64,000 nucleotides of DNA, taken from the NCBI GenBank assembly GCA_963769665.1, contig CAVYMQ010000003.1, positions 434,001-498,000 on the forward strand. The letters run 5' to 3'. This DNA comes from JACCTU01 sp963769665. Its GTDB lineage: Bacteria > Actinomycetota > Thermoleophilia > Gaiellales > Gaiellaceae. Numbering within the stretch: position 1 is the stretch's first letter; the number at the start of each line of letters is the position of its first letter. The notes under the pieces were generated by a model. That model saw only the letters and a list, made by a program, of their open reading frames with translations. It was not told where the DNA came from and searched no databases. The translations under genes were made by a program, and so were the position numbers. Shown here piece after piece: positions 17,350-27,322 of this stretch.

Positions 17350-19198
17350 CGCGCGGACGCGGCGAGTGCGCGAGAGCGTCACGTCTCCACGCTCGCCAGC
17401 GACGTCGCGCCAGCCGAACGTCGGCGCTTCGGTCAGCCCTTCCTCGACGTAGAGCAGGTGCCAGAGCTGGAACATCAGCACCGGCCAGAGCGCTCGCTCT
17501 CGTCGCGCTCGCGCCAGGTGCGGGCGCAGGAAGCGGTCGGCGACGCCCGGCGGAAGATGCCCTGCCGCGCCAGGTGCTCGTCCGCGAGCAGCCGCTCCGC
17601 GAGCGGCCGCAGCTCGCCGCGCAGCCAGCGCGGCGAGCGGGAAGCACGAAGCCGCGCTTCGGCGCCTCGAGGTGCGCCGGCGTGAGCAGGTCGGCGACCG
17701 CCTCGCGCAGGAGCCGCTTCGGGTCGTCGGCGTCCGTCCGCAGCTCCGGCGGGATCGACGCGACGAGCTCGACGAGCTCGTGGTCGAGGAACGGCGTCCG
17801 CGCCTCGAGCGAGTGCGCCATCGAGAAGCGGTCGGTCATGAGCAGGAACTCGTCCGGCGAGCTGCGTGCGCACGTCGAGGTCGAGCACGCGGTCGCGCGC
17901 GCTCGCGGCCGTCGCTCTCGTCCCAGACGGCCTGGAGCAGCGCCGGCCGTGTCCCGCGAGGACGGCTCGACGCAGCAGCTCCCGCTTCTCGTCGTCGGTG
18001 AAGTAGTACGACGGCTCGAAGTGGTAGCGCCGCACCGGCCGCCGCCGCAGCGCCGCGAGCCGGCCGCGCTCGAACGGGACGAAGCGCCGGTAGTTGCCGA
18101 ACAGCTCGTCGCCGCCCGTCCCGGTCAGGCCGACCTTGACGTCCTCGGCCATGAACCGGAAGACGTACCAGGACGGCAGCCCGCCGCCGTACGGCTCGTC
18201 GAGCGCCCAGACCATCGCGAGCAGGTCGTCGAGCAGCTCGTCCGCGTCGACCGACAGCTCGTGGTGCTCGGTGCCCCAGCGCTCGGCGAGCGCCCGCGCG
18301 AGCGGCAGCTCGTCGTCCCCGCGCGCGAAGCCGAGCGAGTACGTGCGAACGGCGGCGCCGCCCTCGGCGAGCAGCGCCGACGAGCGCCGACGAGTCGAGG
18401 CCGCCCGAGAGCGAGACGGCGTACGGGACGTCGGAGAGCGTCCACCGCACGCGCCGACGTCGCGCAGCTGCGCCGCGAAGCGCTCCGGCCAGGAGTCGCC
18501 GCCGTCCGGCTCGAAGCGCGAGCCGCCACCAGCGCCGCACGTCGAGCCGGCGCGCGTCGAGGTCGTACGCGAACGCGTGCCCGGGCGGCAGCCGCCGCAC
18601 GCCGGCGAGGATCGAGCGCGCGCCCGGGCACGAAGCGCAGGCGACAGGTAGTGGAACAGGCTCTCGCGGTCGAGCTCGCGCTCGACCCCCGGCACGAGCA
18701 GCAGCGTCCTTCAGCTCGGACGCGAACGCGAAGCCGCCGCTCCGCTCGGCGAGGTAGAGGGGCTTGATCCCGAAGCGGTCGACGCACCGAGACGAGCTCG
18801 CCGCTGCCGCGCGTCGCAGATCGCGAACGCGAACATGCCGTTCAGCGCGCTCGAGGACCTCGCTCGCCGCGCTCCTCGTAGAGCGCGAGCACGACCTCGG
18901 TGTCCGAGTGGTCGGTCGCGAACACGCGTGCCTTCGCGCCTCGAGCCGGCGCGCAGCTCCGGCGCGTTGTAGATCTCGCCGTTGAAGACGATCGTCAGCG
19001 TCCCGCTCGGCGATTCGCATCGGCTGCTCGCCGCCCTCGAGGTCGAGGATCGCGAGCCGCCGCGCGACGAGCCCGACGCCCGCCTCCTCGTCGAGCGCGA
19101 TCGCCGCCGCCGTCAGGCCCCCGGTGACGGAGCGCCTCGCCGAGCCGCTCGAGCAGCGCGTCGTCCGGCGCGCCGACCACGCCCGCGAGCCCGCACAC
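17342..19198 (-). CDS. Asparagine synthase (glutamine-hydrolysing)-like amidotransferase (heavily frameshifted)
   Basis: The GTG start (19196-19198) gives VCGLAGVVGAPDDALLERLG and EALRHRGPDG; Cys2 is the Ntn-type glutaminase nucleophile once the initiator is removed. Further fragments are RRLAILDLEGG, IVFNGEIYNAPELR-like, FGIKPLYLAERSGGFAFASE, SDVPYAVSLSGGLDSSALV (the SGGxDS ATP-pyrophosphatase loop), WALDEPYGGGLPSWYVFRFM, VKVGLTGTGGDELFGNYRRF, DRFSMAHSLEARTPFLDHEL and RLLREAVADLLTPAHLEAPK. Length is normal (about 610). At least eight indels, several clear +1 insertions. The exact stop is uncertain (17342 or a little before the hairpin). AsnB homologues in polysaccharide loci probably amidate sugar acids rather than aspartate. 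Confidence 0.75.
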
Positions 19199-19200
19199 GT

Positions 19201-20423
19201 CTAGGCGGCGAGCTCGGCGTACAGCTCGGCGAACCGCGACGCCTCGAGCTCGCGCGCCGAACTCCTCCTCGGCGAGCTCGCGGCAGCGCGCCGACATCCG
19301 CGCCGCGCAGCTCGTCGTCCGCGAGCAGCGTCCGGACGCCCTCCGCCAGCCCGGCGGCGTCGCCGAGCGGCGCGAGGTAGCCGGTCTCGAGGTGGCGCAC
19401 GACGTCCGGCACGCCGCCGACGTCGAACGAGACGCACGGCGTCCCGCAGGCGACGCTCTCGAGCGCCGCGTTCGGGAGGTTCTCCGCGAGCGTCGGGAGC
19501 ACGAACAGGTCGGCGGCCGCGTACGAGAGCGCGATCTCGTCCTCGTCGACGAGGTGCGCGAGCGAGCGGAACGAGCGCGGGAAGGCGGCGTCTCGTTCGC
19601 GCCCGCGAGCAGCAGCTGGAACGGCTCGTCGTGCAGGTGCTCGAGCGCCTCGTTCAGCACGGCGCCGCCCTTGCGCCGGTCGGAGACGTCCGGCGCGGAG
19701 AAGAGCACGACCGGCCCCTCCTCGCGGCAGCTCCAGCCGCCGCCGCGCCTCCGCGCGCGGTCGACGGGCCGGAAGCGGTCGAGGTCGATCCCGTTCGGGA
19801 TCCGGCGCACCGGGAAGCGCGAGAGCAGCGGGCTCTCCGGCGCGAGGCCCTCGATCCAGCGCGACGGCGCGACGATCGTCAGCCGCGAGCGCTTGTAGAC
19901 CTCGTCCTTCCAGCGCCACAGCGCCGCCGTCGTGTCGCGCGAGAGCGCCGGGTACTCGCCGAGGTACGGGCACGAGCCGCAGCCGTGCTTCCAGCGCTCG
20001 CAGTCGTACGAGTAGGCGACGTGCCCGGTGAACGCCCACATGTCCGACAGCCGCCAGACGGCCGGCCGGCGGCGCGAGAGCACCGGCAGCGCGGAGTGGC
20101 TGAAGTAGCTCCCGTGCGTGTTGTAGAGCTGGACGACGTCCGCGTCGCGGAACCACGGATCCGATCGCGACGCCGAACGACGACGGATAGAAGACGTACT
20201 GGAGGTTGAGCAGGTCGAGCGAGCTCGCCCGAGGCGCGGTCGAGCGCGCGCCAGGCGATGTTGCGCTTCAGCAGGCCGGACGTCGCGGTCGTCGGTGCGC
20301 CGCGGCCGACGAGCATCCGCGAGCCGAGCCCGTGCTTGCGCAGCGTCGAGTGCAGGCGGAAGGCCGAGCGGCCGGAGCCGCCGAGCGCGTCGGACTCGCA
20401 GATGTGCAGGACGTTGAGGTCAC
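19201..20423 (-). CDS. GT4 family glycosyltransferase, WcaC-like (frameshifted), paralogue of 15088-16305
   Basis: The GTG at 20421-20423 lies 9 nt after a TATGCT box; the frame shifts by one base right after it and then reads LNVLHICESDALGGSGRSAF, HGLGSRMLVGRGAPTT and LLKRNIAWRALDRASGEL. The Cys cluster is DCERWKHGCGSCPYLGEYPA, with VWRLSDMWAFTGHVAYSY before it. Then come LTIVAPSRWIEGLAPESPLL, VRRIPNGIDLDRFRPVDRAR and VVLFSAPDVSDRRKGGAVLN. The EX7E part is LENLPNAALESVACGTPCVS-like, then GVPDVVRHLETGYLAPLGDA. Ends FAELYAELAA with TAG at 19201-19203, two bases before the AsnB GTG. Several indels are +1 insertions. It probably resulted from duplication with 15088-16305. Confidence 0.77.
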
Positions 20424-20432
20424 CCCGCGGCT

Positions 20433-20442
20433 AGCATAGGCT
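20433..20442. promoter_or_regulatory. Overlapping divergent -10 boxes
   Basis: AGCATAGGCT: TATGCT on the minus strand (20433-20438), 9 nt before the GTG of the GT4, and TAGGCT on the plus strand (20437-20442). The plus-strand gene has its first ATG at 20468, 25 nt further on, so that transcript would have a short leader. Confidence 0.42.
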
Positions 20443-20467
20443 CGCGGCCGAGACGGCCGGCTCCTCC

Positions 20468-21710
20468 ATGCCGCAAGCGCCCGCGCACGCCCGTCCTCTT
20501 CGTCCACCACCGCTCCGAGCTCGGCGGAGCGCCGGCGTCGCTGTCGTACCTGATCCGCGAGCTCGACGACGAGCAGTTCGAGGCCGCACATCTACTGCCC
20601 GCCCGGGCCGGCGGCGGAGCTCTTCCGCGAGGCGGGCGCGCACGTCCACACGGGCGCCGGTCTCCGGCTTCACGCACATCTGGGCCTCGACGTACCGCGG
20701 CCGGCGCTGGCTGCTGTTCGCGCGCGAGCTCGCGCTGCTGCCCGCAGCACGTGCTCCGCTTCCGGCGCACGCTCCGCCGCGACCGTTCGAGCTCGTCCAC
20801 TTCAACGACTCGCCGCTGATCCCGGCCGCGTGGCTCGCGCGCCGCGAGCGCCTGCCGGTCGTCTGGCACCTGCGCTCGGCGCTGCCGGACGGCGGCAAGC
20901 GACGCACGCTCGACGTTCGTCCGCGCGGCGATCCGGAGGCTCGCGACGACGTCGATCGCGATCACGCACGACGTCGCGAACGTCTTCGGCGTCGGCTCGA
21001 CGGTCGTTCCGAACTCCGTCGACCTCGACGCGCTTCCAGCCCGGCGACCGCGCGGCGGCGAAGGCAGGCGCTCGGCCTGCCCGCCGACCGCCCGGTCGTC
21101 TCGTACTTCGGCTTCATCTACCCGTCGAAGGGGTTCCGCGAGTTCATCGAGGCCGCCGCGCGGCTGCGCGACCGCGGGCTCGACGCGAGCTACCTGATCG
21201 TCGGCGGCGCCGTCCGCGGCGAGGAGTTCTTCCGCACGCTCGTCGGCCGCGGCCTCCAGCTCGCCGACCTGACGCGCAACTACGAGTCCGAGGCGAAGCA
21301 GCTCGTCGACGAGCTCGGCTGACGGAGGTCTTCCGCTTCGTCCCGTTCACGCAGGACACCGCGAACCTGTACCAGGCGAGCGACGTCGTCGTCGCGCCGT
21401 CGCAGGGACCCGAGCTCGGCCGGCCGGTGATCGAGGCGGCGGCGTAGCGGCGTCCCGGTCGTCGCGTCCGGGCTCGCGCACCGGCGGCGGCGTCGTCGTC
21501 CCGGGCGAGACCGGCGTCCTCGTCGACGACTTCGGCGTCGACACGCTCGCGGACGCCGTCGCGGAGCTGCTCGCCGAGCCCGACCGCCGGCGAGCGCTAC
21601 GGCCGCACCGCGCGCGACGCACGCGGAGCAGAACTTCGACCCGGCCAAGAACGCGCGGCGGATCGAGTCGATCTACCGCCGGATCGCGCCCGCAGCGCGA
21701 GCGCATCCCG
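20468..21710 (+). CDS. GT4 family glycosyltransferase, first half of a tandem pair (frameshifted)
   Basis: From ATG 20468 (one extra base follows) the protein reads RKRPRTPVLFVHHRSELGG, APASLSYLIRELDDEQFEA, HIYCPPGPAAELFREAGAHV, ELVHFNDSPLIPAAWLARRE, RLPVVWHLRSALPDGG, VSYFGFIYPSKGFREFIEAA, YLIVGGAVRGEEFFRTL, FVPFTQDTANLYQASDVVVA and PSQGPELGRPVIEAAAYGVP, a GT4 layout with the C-terminal donor-binding Glu in GRPVIEAA. At least ten single-base faults; most are repaired by deleting one base (for example near 20586, 20652, 20912, 21030, 21062, 21436). No stop codon occurs in any frame between its last motif (RIESIYRRIAP) and the next domain at 21711, so it may be fused to that domain. Confidence 0.72.
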
Positions 21711-22952
21711 GTGCTCTACGTCCACCATCGCCCGCAGCTCGGCGGTGCGCCGTCGTCCCTCGCGCAGCTGATCCGCCACCTCGACGCCCGCTTCGAGCCG
21801 CACGTCTTCTGCCCGGAAGGCCCCGCCGCCGAGCTCTTCGCGCGACGCCGGCGCCACCGTCCACAAGGGCGAGGTCTCGATCTTCGCGCACGCCTGGGAC
21901 CGCCCGTACGAAGGGCCTCCGCTGGCTCGTGCTCGGCCGCGAGGTCGCCGCGCTGCCGCCGCACCTGCGCCAGCTCGAGCGGCTCATGCGCACGCACCGC
22001 TTCCCGGTCGTCCACCTGAACGACTCGCCGCTCCTCGCGGCCGCGATGGTCTCGCACCGGAACGGCGCGAAGGTCGTCTGGCACCTGCGCTCGGCGCTCG
22101 CCGGCGAGGGGCGCGACCGCCGCTCGCGCGCGATCGCCGCGCTGATGGAGCGCTGGGGCGACGCGGCGATCGCGATCGACCGCGACGTCGCGGAGCGCTT
22201 CCCGATCCGGCTGCCGCTGACGATCGTGCACAACTCCGTCGAGCCGCCCGTCTCGCGGAACGGCGCGGGCAAGAGGCCGCGCTCGGGCTCGCCTGCCGAG
22301 GACCGCGTCGCGATCGGCTTCGCGGGCTTCGTCCGCCGCCAGAAGGGCTGGCCCGAGCTCGTCGAGGCGGCCGACATCCTCGTCCGCGAGGGCGCGCCCG
22401 CGCACTTCGTGATCATGGGCGGCGGCGTCCGTCCGCCGGAGTACTTCCGCACGCTGCGCGGCCGCGCGCTCGAGGCGACGAACCTGCTGACCGACGAGGA
22501 GTCGGCGATCAAGGAGCTCGTGGCGCGAGAAGGGTCTCGAGCGCGAACTTCTCGTTCCTCCCGTTCACCGCCGACACCGGCGAGATCTACAGCGCGCTCG
22601 ACGTCGTCACGTTCCCGAACCAGGGCGTCGGGCTCGGTCGCCCGGTGCTCGAGGCCGCGACGTACGGCAAGCCGGTCGTCGCCTCGGGCTCGCGCGACGG
22701 CGCGGGGATCCTCCTGCCCGGGCGGCACCGGGTTCCTGCTCGACGACGCGCGGCCGGAGCGGATCGCCGCCGCGCTGCGCGAGCTGATCGCGGACCCCGA
22801 GCTGCGCGCGCGGCTCGGCGCCGCCGCGCTCGAGCACGCGCGCGAGCGCTTCGACCCGCTCCGCAACGCGCGCGCGGTCGAGGCCGTCTACGACGAGCTG
22901 CTCGGCCTCGAGCCCGACCCCCGCACCTCGCGCCGAGCGCGTCGCCGCCTAG
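21711..22952 (+). CDS. GT4 family glycosyltransferase, second half of a tandem pair
   Basis: Begins at GTG 21711 (VLYVHHRPQLGGAPSSLAQL) if a separate gene. It parallels the preceding domain motif for motif: HVFCPEGPAAELF, VVHLNDSPLLAAAMVSHRNG, AKVVWHLRSALAGEGRDRRS, IGFAGFVRRQKGWPELVEAA, HFVIMGGGVRPPEYFRTLRG, FSFLPFTADTGEIYSALDVV and FPNQGVGLGRPVLEAATYGK, then FLLDDARPERIAAALRELIA. Indels at about 21850, 21912, 22533 and 22727. After a last shift the C-terminus reads PAPRAERVAA with TAG at 22950-22952. The tandem arrangement suggests a duplication, with the two units adding successive similar sugars. Confidence 0.75.
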
Positions 22953-22996
22953 CCGAGAGGTTCGTCCGTCTCGCCGACGAGCGAGACTGTGACGAG

Positions 22997-24253
22997 GTGT
23001 CGACCGAGCTCAATCCCATCGCGGAAACGCTGGCCCGTCGTCGTCACCTCGAGCGTCGGTCCGGGTCTGGCTCGGCCTCCCTCGTTCCGCGGACGTCGAC
23101 ACGCCGCGCCTCCCGACTCTCCTCGAGCGGCGGTTTCTCCGCATCGAGGAGTACGAGCGTCCCGGTCGAGACGCCTGGGGATGCTGGACCACTCGTACTC
23201 GGAGAACTACCTCGACGGGACGCTCGGCGTCCCCGAAGTCGACCATTGGCTCGTCGCGCAGCGCGACGAGCTGCGCACGCGAACCCCTCTGGAGCCGCTC
23301 TGGCCCCCGGCAAGAGCTTCGCCGTCTGCTCACGCACGACGTGGACGTCCTGGCCGGGCGAGCGACGCCGAGACAGGTCGTCCGGCACGCGACGGTCGGC
23401 CTGGGCCGCCGCGGCGCGTCCCACGACACGCTGCGTTTTGCGCGCCCGCCGATCCGCGCAGCTCGAGCGATGCGCGGTGGCATCGCCTTTCGCCGTCGAC
23501 CAGCGGCACGATCGAGCTCAGCTGCGCGCTCGAGCACAAGTACGAGGCGTCGGCGTCGTACTTCTTCATCGTCCCACCGGCCGGCGGTGGAAGTCGGTAC
23601 GACTGCGCCTATGCGCGTCGGATCACTGCACGTTCCGCGGTGCGCGGACGACGGTCGCCGATCTGATTCGTGCGCTTGCGGACGACGGCTTCGACGTCGG
23701 TCTGCACGGCAGCTACCACTCGGCCACGGATCCAGGGATCCTGGCGACCGAGCGCGCGACCTTCGAGCATGCGACGGGGATCACGCCGACGACGACGCGG
23801 CAGCACTTCCTGCACTGGGACATCACGCGCACGCCGCAGCTCCAGAACGCTGCGGGCTTCACCGCGGACTCGACGCTCGGCTTCAACCGCACGGTCGGCT
23901 TTCGCGCGTCGACCGCGCTGCCGTTTCGCCAGTTCGACGTCGTCGCCGACGAGGAGCTCGCGCTGCTCGAGGTTCCGCTGGTCATCGAGGACTCGGCACT
24001 GCTCGGGCCGATCGCGGTGCGCGGAGGGCTCGACCACGCACGTGATCGCGTGCAGGAGCTGGTGGACACGACACGAGAGGTCGGCGGCGCGATGACCTTT
24101 CTCTTCCATCCGGACAAGCTGCTCCAACCGGAGTGGCTCGAGCTGTACGAATGGTCTCTTCGGTATCTGGCGGAGAGCGGCGCGTGGCTGACGTCGCTTT
24201 CAGAGCTCGAGCGGTGGTGGACCGCCCGCGAGCGCCGTCTGCTCGACGGCTGA
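22997..24253 (+). CDS. Polysaccharide deacetylase-like protein (frameshifted N-terminal half)
   Basis: The likely GTG start at 22997 reads VSTELNPIAETLARR. The first half crosses several indels: RVWLGLPRSADVDTPRLPT, LLERRFLRIEEYERPGRDAW, HSYSENYLDGTLGVPEVDHW, then FAVCLTHDVDVLAGRATPR (the metal-binding Asp pair of NodB-type enzymes), SCALEHKYEASASYFFIVPP. The second half (23640-24253) is in one frame: LIRALADDGFDVGLHGSYHS (motif 2 with HxxxH), ATFEHATGITPTTTRQHFLH, FTADSTLGFNRTVGFRASTA, PLVIEDSALLGPIAVRGG and MTFLFHPDKLLQPEWLELYE. The LTHDVD and FLFHP motifs mark a subgroup found in exopolysaccharide loci. Function as de-N- or de-O-acetylase is inferred. Confidence 0.7.
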   Translation: MSTELNPIAETLARRRHLERRSGSGSASLVPRTSTRRASRLSSSGGFSASRSTSVPVETPGDAGPLVLGELPRRDARRPRSRPLARRAARRAAHANPSGAALAPGKSFAVCSRTTWTSWPGERRRDRSSGTRRSAWAAAARPTTRCVLRARRSAQLERCAVASPFAVDQRHDRAQLRARAQVRGVGVVLLHRPTGRRWKSVRLRLCASDHCTFRGARTTVADLIRALADDGFDVGLHGSYHSATDPGILATERATFEHATGITPTTTRQHFLHWDITRTPQLQNAAGFTADSTLGFNRTVGFRASTALPFRQFDVVADEELALLEVPLVIEDSALLGPIAVRGGLDHARDRVQELVDTTREVGGAMTFLFHPDKLLQPEWLELYEWSLRYLAESGAWLTSLSELERWWTARERRLLDG

Positions 24254-24257
24254 CGTC

Positions 24258-25268
24258 GTGGTCGAGACGGTCGCGATCGAAGGGCCGCTCGACCCGGACC
24301 GGCTCGAGTGGGTCGCCGAACTGTACGGAGCCGTCGACCCGAAGTACCGGGACCGAGCGTTCCTCCACCACCTCTTCGTGCAGGGCCCGGGCGGGCCATC
24401 GCTTCACGCGTTCGCACTCGACGACGGCGTGCCCGTCGGTCATGCTGCCGTCGTGCCAACGCCGGCGCGCCGTGGAGACGCGACCCTTCGCGCGGGGAAG
24501 CTGGAGGCGCTGGTCGTCGCCGAGTCGCATCGCGGCAGCCGAGGCGGCGTGCCCGCGGTCCGCCAGGTGCTCGACACCGTCTACGCACTCGCCGACGCGC
24601 GCGGGTTCGAGCTGCTCCACGCGTTCGTCATGCCGCGAGTCGGCCGGGTCATCCGCTTCGAGCGCGTCGACGACATCGGGCGGCCGTCGCTCGTTACGCT
24701 GCTGAAGACTTCTCGCTCCGGTGCCGCCGCGGCAGCCGAGCATGCGCTCGCCGCCGCGCAGCACGGCCTGCGAACCGTGGTAGGCGCGGGTTTCCGAGTG
24801 AGGTCCACCCCGAAGTTGCGCGCGGTCACAGCGGAGGACGCCGGAATCCTCACGACGCCTGTGCTTCCCGACGGACGCTGGGCGGTCGTGGCGGAAGACG
24901 CGTGGGACTGGTACGCGTCCTCACCGTACGTGCGCATCCTCGAGTCGGGCGACGGATCGCGCGCGCTCGTGCAGTTGCCGGGCTGGCCGCGCGAGCCGTT
25001 TCGTGTCGCGGCTTGGGACTCCCCTTCACCCGGGCTCAGGTCGGCCGTCGTGCTCATCGACGCCGCCGCGCGACTGGCGCGCGAGAGCGGCGCCGCCACC
25101 CTGCGGCTGCAGATCGCCCGCCCCGACCCCAGCCTGCGCCGTGCGGCGCGCGCTCTCGGCTTCGTCGAGCGGAGCGACCTGACGACGCTCTGGGTTCGGT
25201 CGGCCGATCCCACGCTCGCACGGGCGGGCGCGGTCGTGCCGACGGCGTCGCTCTACCTCGGTTTCTAG
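24258..25268 (+). CDS. GNAT-fold acyltransferase-like protein
   Basis: Intact, 336 residues, GTG start five bases after the deacetylase stop, so co-transcribed. The N-terminal half shows a GNAT motif: GVPVGHAAVVPTPARRGDAT, KLEALVVAESHRGSRGGVPA, VRQVLDTVYALADARGFELL. The C-terminal half repeats a similar topology (VVLIDAAARLARESGAATLR, SLRRAARALGFVERSDL), which suggests a tandem GNAT arrangement as in FemAB-like or bidomain acetyltransferases. It probably transfers an acyl or aminoacyl group to a sugar amine, perhaps exposed by the deacetylase next door; this is inferred from context. Confidence 0.62.
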   Translation: MVETVAIEGPLDPDRLEWVAELYGAVDPKYRDRAFLHHLFVQGPGGPSLHAFALDDGVPVGHAAVVPTPARRGDATLRAGKLEALVVAESHRGSRGGVPAVRQVLDTVYALADARGFELLHAFVMPRVGRVIRFERVDDIGRPSLVTLLKTSRSGAAAAAEHALAAAQHGLRTVVGAGFRVRSTPKLRAVTAEDAGILTTPVLPDGRWAVVAEDAWDWYASSPYVRILESGDGSRALVQLPGWPREPFRVAAWDSPSPGLRSAVVLIDAAARLARESGAATLRLQIARPDPSLRRAARALGFVERSDLTTLWVRSADPTLARAGAVVPTASLYLGF

Positions 25269-25279
25269 GCGACTTCCTC

Positions 25280-25285
25280 TAATCT
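25280..25285 (+). promoter_or_regulatory. -10 box TAATCT, leaderless start at 25294
   Basis: TAATCT lies 8 nt before the GTG at 25294 in the 25-base gap after the GNAT gene. No ribosome-binding site is present. It would drive the seven-gene plus-strand run up to the AsnB homologue. Confidence 0.55.
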
Positions 25286-25293
25286 CGACGGCC

Positions 25294-26138
25294 GTGACGA
25301 CGCAAGACCAAGTCCGCGACTGGTGGAACCGCAACCCGATGTCGTACGACGTCGACGACCCGATTCCGTACGAGGAGAACTCGCAGGAGTACTTCCGCGA
25401 GATCGACCGGCGCATCTTCCACCCGCGCTACATGCGGCTCACCGCCGACGCGAGCGGGAAGCCGTTCTCGCTCTTCGTCGACTTCGACTCGCTCAGCGGC
25501 AAGGACGTGCTCGACGTCGGGATCGGGAGCGGGATCGCGACACAGATGTTCGCCGAGAGCGGCGCGAAGGTCACCGGTGTCGATCTCACCGAGTGGGCCG
25601 TCGAGACGACGCGCCGCCGGCTCGACGCGTTCGGGCTCGAGGCAGACGTGCGACAGGCGGACGCCGAGCAGCTTCCGTTCGACGACGCGAGCTTCGACCT
25701 CGTGTTCTCGTGGGGCGTGATCCACCACTCGAGCGACATGGACCAAGCGCTGTCCGAGCTCGTGCGCGTGACGCGGCCCGGCGGCCAGCTCGTGTTGATG
25801 GTCTACCACCGCCGCTCGCTCTTCTTCTTCGTCTACCGCGGCTTCCAGCGATTCCTACCGCTGGCGCGCCGCTTCGGCCTCCACTTCGAAGGCGCGCGCG
25901 CAGGCGAGACGCAAGGGTTGATCGCCCGCCACTTCACGGTCGAGGAGTTGCGCCGCAAGCTCGTGGCGACCGGGCTGCGCAACGTCTGGATCCGCCCCTA
26001 CGGCCAGGACGCCGAGCTTCTGCCGCTCCCGCGGCGCCTCAGGCTTCCGATCACCGAGCGGATCCCGCGCGCGGTGAGGACCCGATCCTGCGCCGCCTCG
26101 GACACCAGCTCGGCGCGCGCGCGCGCAAGCCCGACTGA
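25294..26138 (+). CDS. Class I SAM-dependent methyltransferase
   Basis: About 280 residues. The N-terminus QVRDWWNRNPMSYDVDDPIP is typical of a group of exopolysaccharide methyltransferases. SAM motif I is KDVLDVGIGSGIATQMFAES, then VTGVDLTEWAVETTRRRLDA, ADAEQLPFDDASFDLVFSWG, VIHHSSDMDQALSELVRVTR and PGGQLVLMVYHRRSLFFF. A single-base deletion near 26078 breaks the last 20 codons; the corrected end is EDPILRRLGHQLGARARKPD. The TGA (26136-26138) overlaps the next ATG. It probably methylates a sugar or sugar intermediate of the locus. Confidence 0.82.
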
Positions 26139-27322
26139 TGCAGCGGCTCCTGTTGCTCACGCCCGCCGAGCTGACGCGGGACCCGCGCGCGCGCCGCGCA
26201 GCCGTCGCAGCGCAGTCACGCGGCTGGGAGGTCGTCGGTCTCTCCGGCACCTTCGCCGTCGGCGACGAGCCCGCCGAGCTCGCAGGCGTTCCGGTGACGC
26301 GACTGGAGCGCGGCCGTCGCACCGACCGGCTGCGACGCACGGCGGTCGGAGCGCTCGCGAGCACGCCCGAGCGCGGTGTCTTTCCCCGCGAGCTGCGCGG
26401 CATCTACCAACTGCTTCGGCTCGCGAGCCAGTCGCTGCTCTTCGTGCGGGCCGGTCGCCCGCTCGGCCGCTTCGACGTCGTGCACGCGAACGACCTCGAG
26501 ACGCTCCCGGCGGGCTGGGCGCTCGCGAGGAGCGCGCGCGCACGGCTGATCTACGACGCGCACGAGCTGTACACGGAATCCGAGCCCGACCCACCGCGGA
26601 TCTACCGCGCCTTCCTGGGCCTGCTCGAGCGGGTGCTGGCGAAGCGGGCGAGCGCTGTCGTGACCGTCAGCGACGACATCGCCGACGAGCTCGTCAAGAG
26701 GCGAGGCCTGCGAACTCGGCCCACGGTCGTCCTCAACTGCCCGGAACGCGAAGAGGTCGTCGTCTCCCCCCACGAGCCACCGCTGCGCGCGATCTACCAG
26801 GCGGGCGCGGGCTCGGGACGCCGCCTCGAAGACCTCTTCGAGGCGGCGGCGGCAACCGACGGCGTGCACATCACGCTCCGAGTCACCCGCGTCGACCTCG
26901 ACGAGCTGAGGAACGAGGTCTCGCGTCGGGGCCTCGAAGACCGCGTCACCGTCGCCGACCCGGTGTCTCCCGAGCACCTCGTCCAGGAGCTCGCCCACTT
27001 CGACGTCGGGATCGTCATCGACCGCCCCGTTGCTCTGAACAATGCGCTCGGTTTTCCCAACAAGTTGTTCGAGTATCTGATGGCGGGTCTCGCCGTCGTC
27101 GTCCCGAACCTCCGCACGATGGGCGCCTTCGTCGAGCGAGAGGGCGTCGGACTCGTCTTCGAAGCAGGCCGGCCCGAGTCGCTCGCCGAGACGTTGACGC
27201 GGCTCGCCGCGGACCGGCAACAGGTGTTGACTTTTCGCGAGCGTGCCCGAGCCGCTGCGCTCGAGCGATATAACGCCGAGGTGCAGGGAGAAATGCTGGC
27301 AGAGGCATGGGGCATCCGATGA
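26138..27322 (+). CDS. GT-B (GT4-type) glycosyltransferase
   Basis: Intact, 394 residues, ATG overlapping the upstream stop. N-terminal domain: RLLLLTPAELTRDPRARRAA, FDVVHANDLETLPAGWALAR, ARLIYDAHELYTESEPDPPR, SAVVTVSDDIADELVKRRGL. C-terminal domain: IYQAGAGSGRRLEDLFEAAA, FDVGIVIDRPVALNNALGFP, NKLFEYLMAGLAVVVPNLRT. The YDAHE and NKLFEYLMAG motifs are typical of GT4 enzymes of exopolysaccharide assembly. Its stop overlaps the next start (ATGA). Donor and acceptor unknown. Confidence 0.85.
   Translation: MQRLLLLTPAELTRDPRARRAAVAAQSRGWEVVGLSGTFAVGDEPAELAGVPVTRLERGRRTDRLRRTAVGALASTPERGVFPRELRGIYQLLRLASQSLLFVRAGRPLGRFDVVHANDLETLPAGWALARSARARLIYDAHELYTESEPDPPRIYRAFLGLLERVLAKRASAVVTVSDDIADELVKRRGLRTRPTVVLNCPEREEVVVSPHEPPLRAIYQAGAGSGRRLEDLFEAAAATDGVHITLRVTRVDLDELRNEVSRRGLEDRVTVADPVSPEHLVQELAHFDVGIVIDRPVALNNALGFPNKLFEYLMAGLAVVVPNLRTMGAFVEREGVGLVFEAGRPESLAETLTRLAADRQQVLTFRERARAAALERYNAEVQGEMLAEAWGIR

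Noticed and set aside
1..24000. Programmed ribosomal frameshifting or phase variation as cause of the many frame breaks
   Set aside because: The breaks are at ordinary sequences, several per gene, with no slippery heptamers or simple repeats in common.
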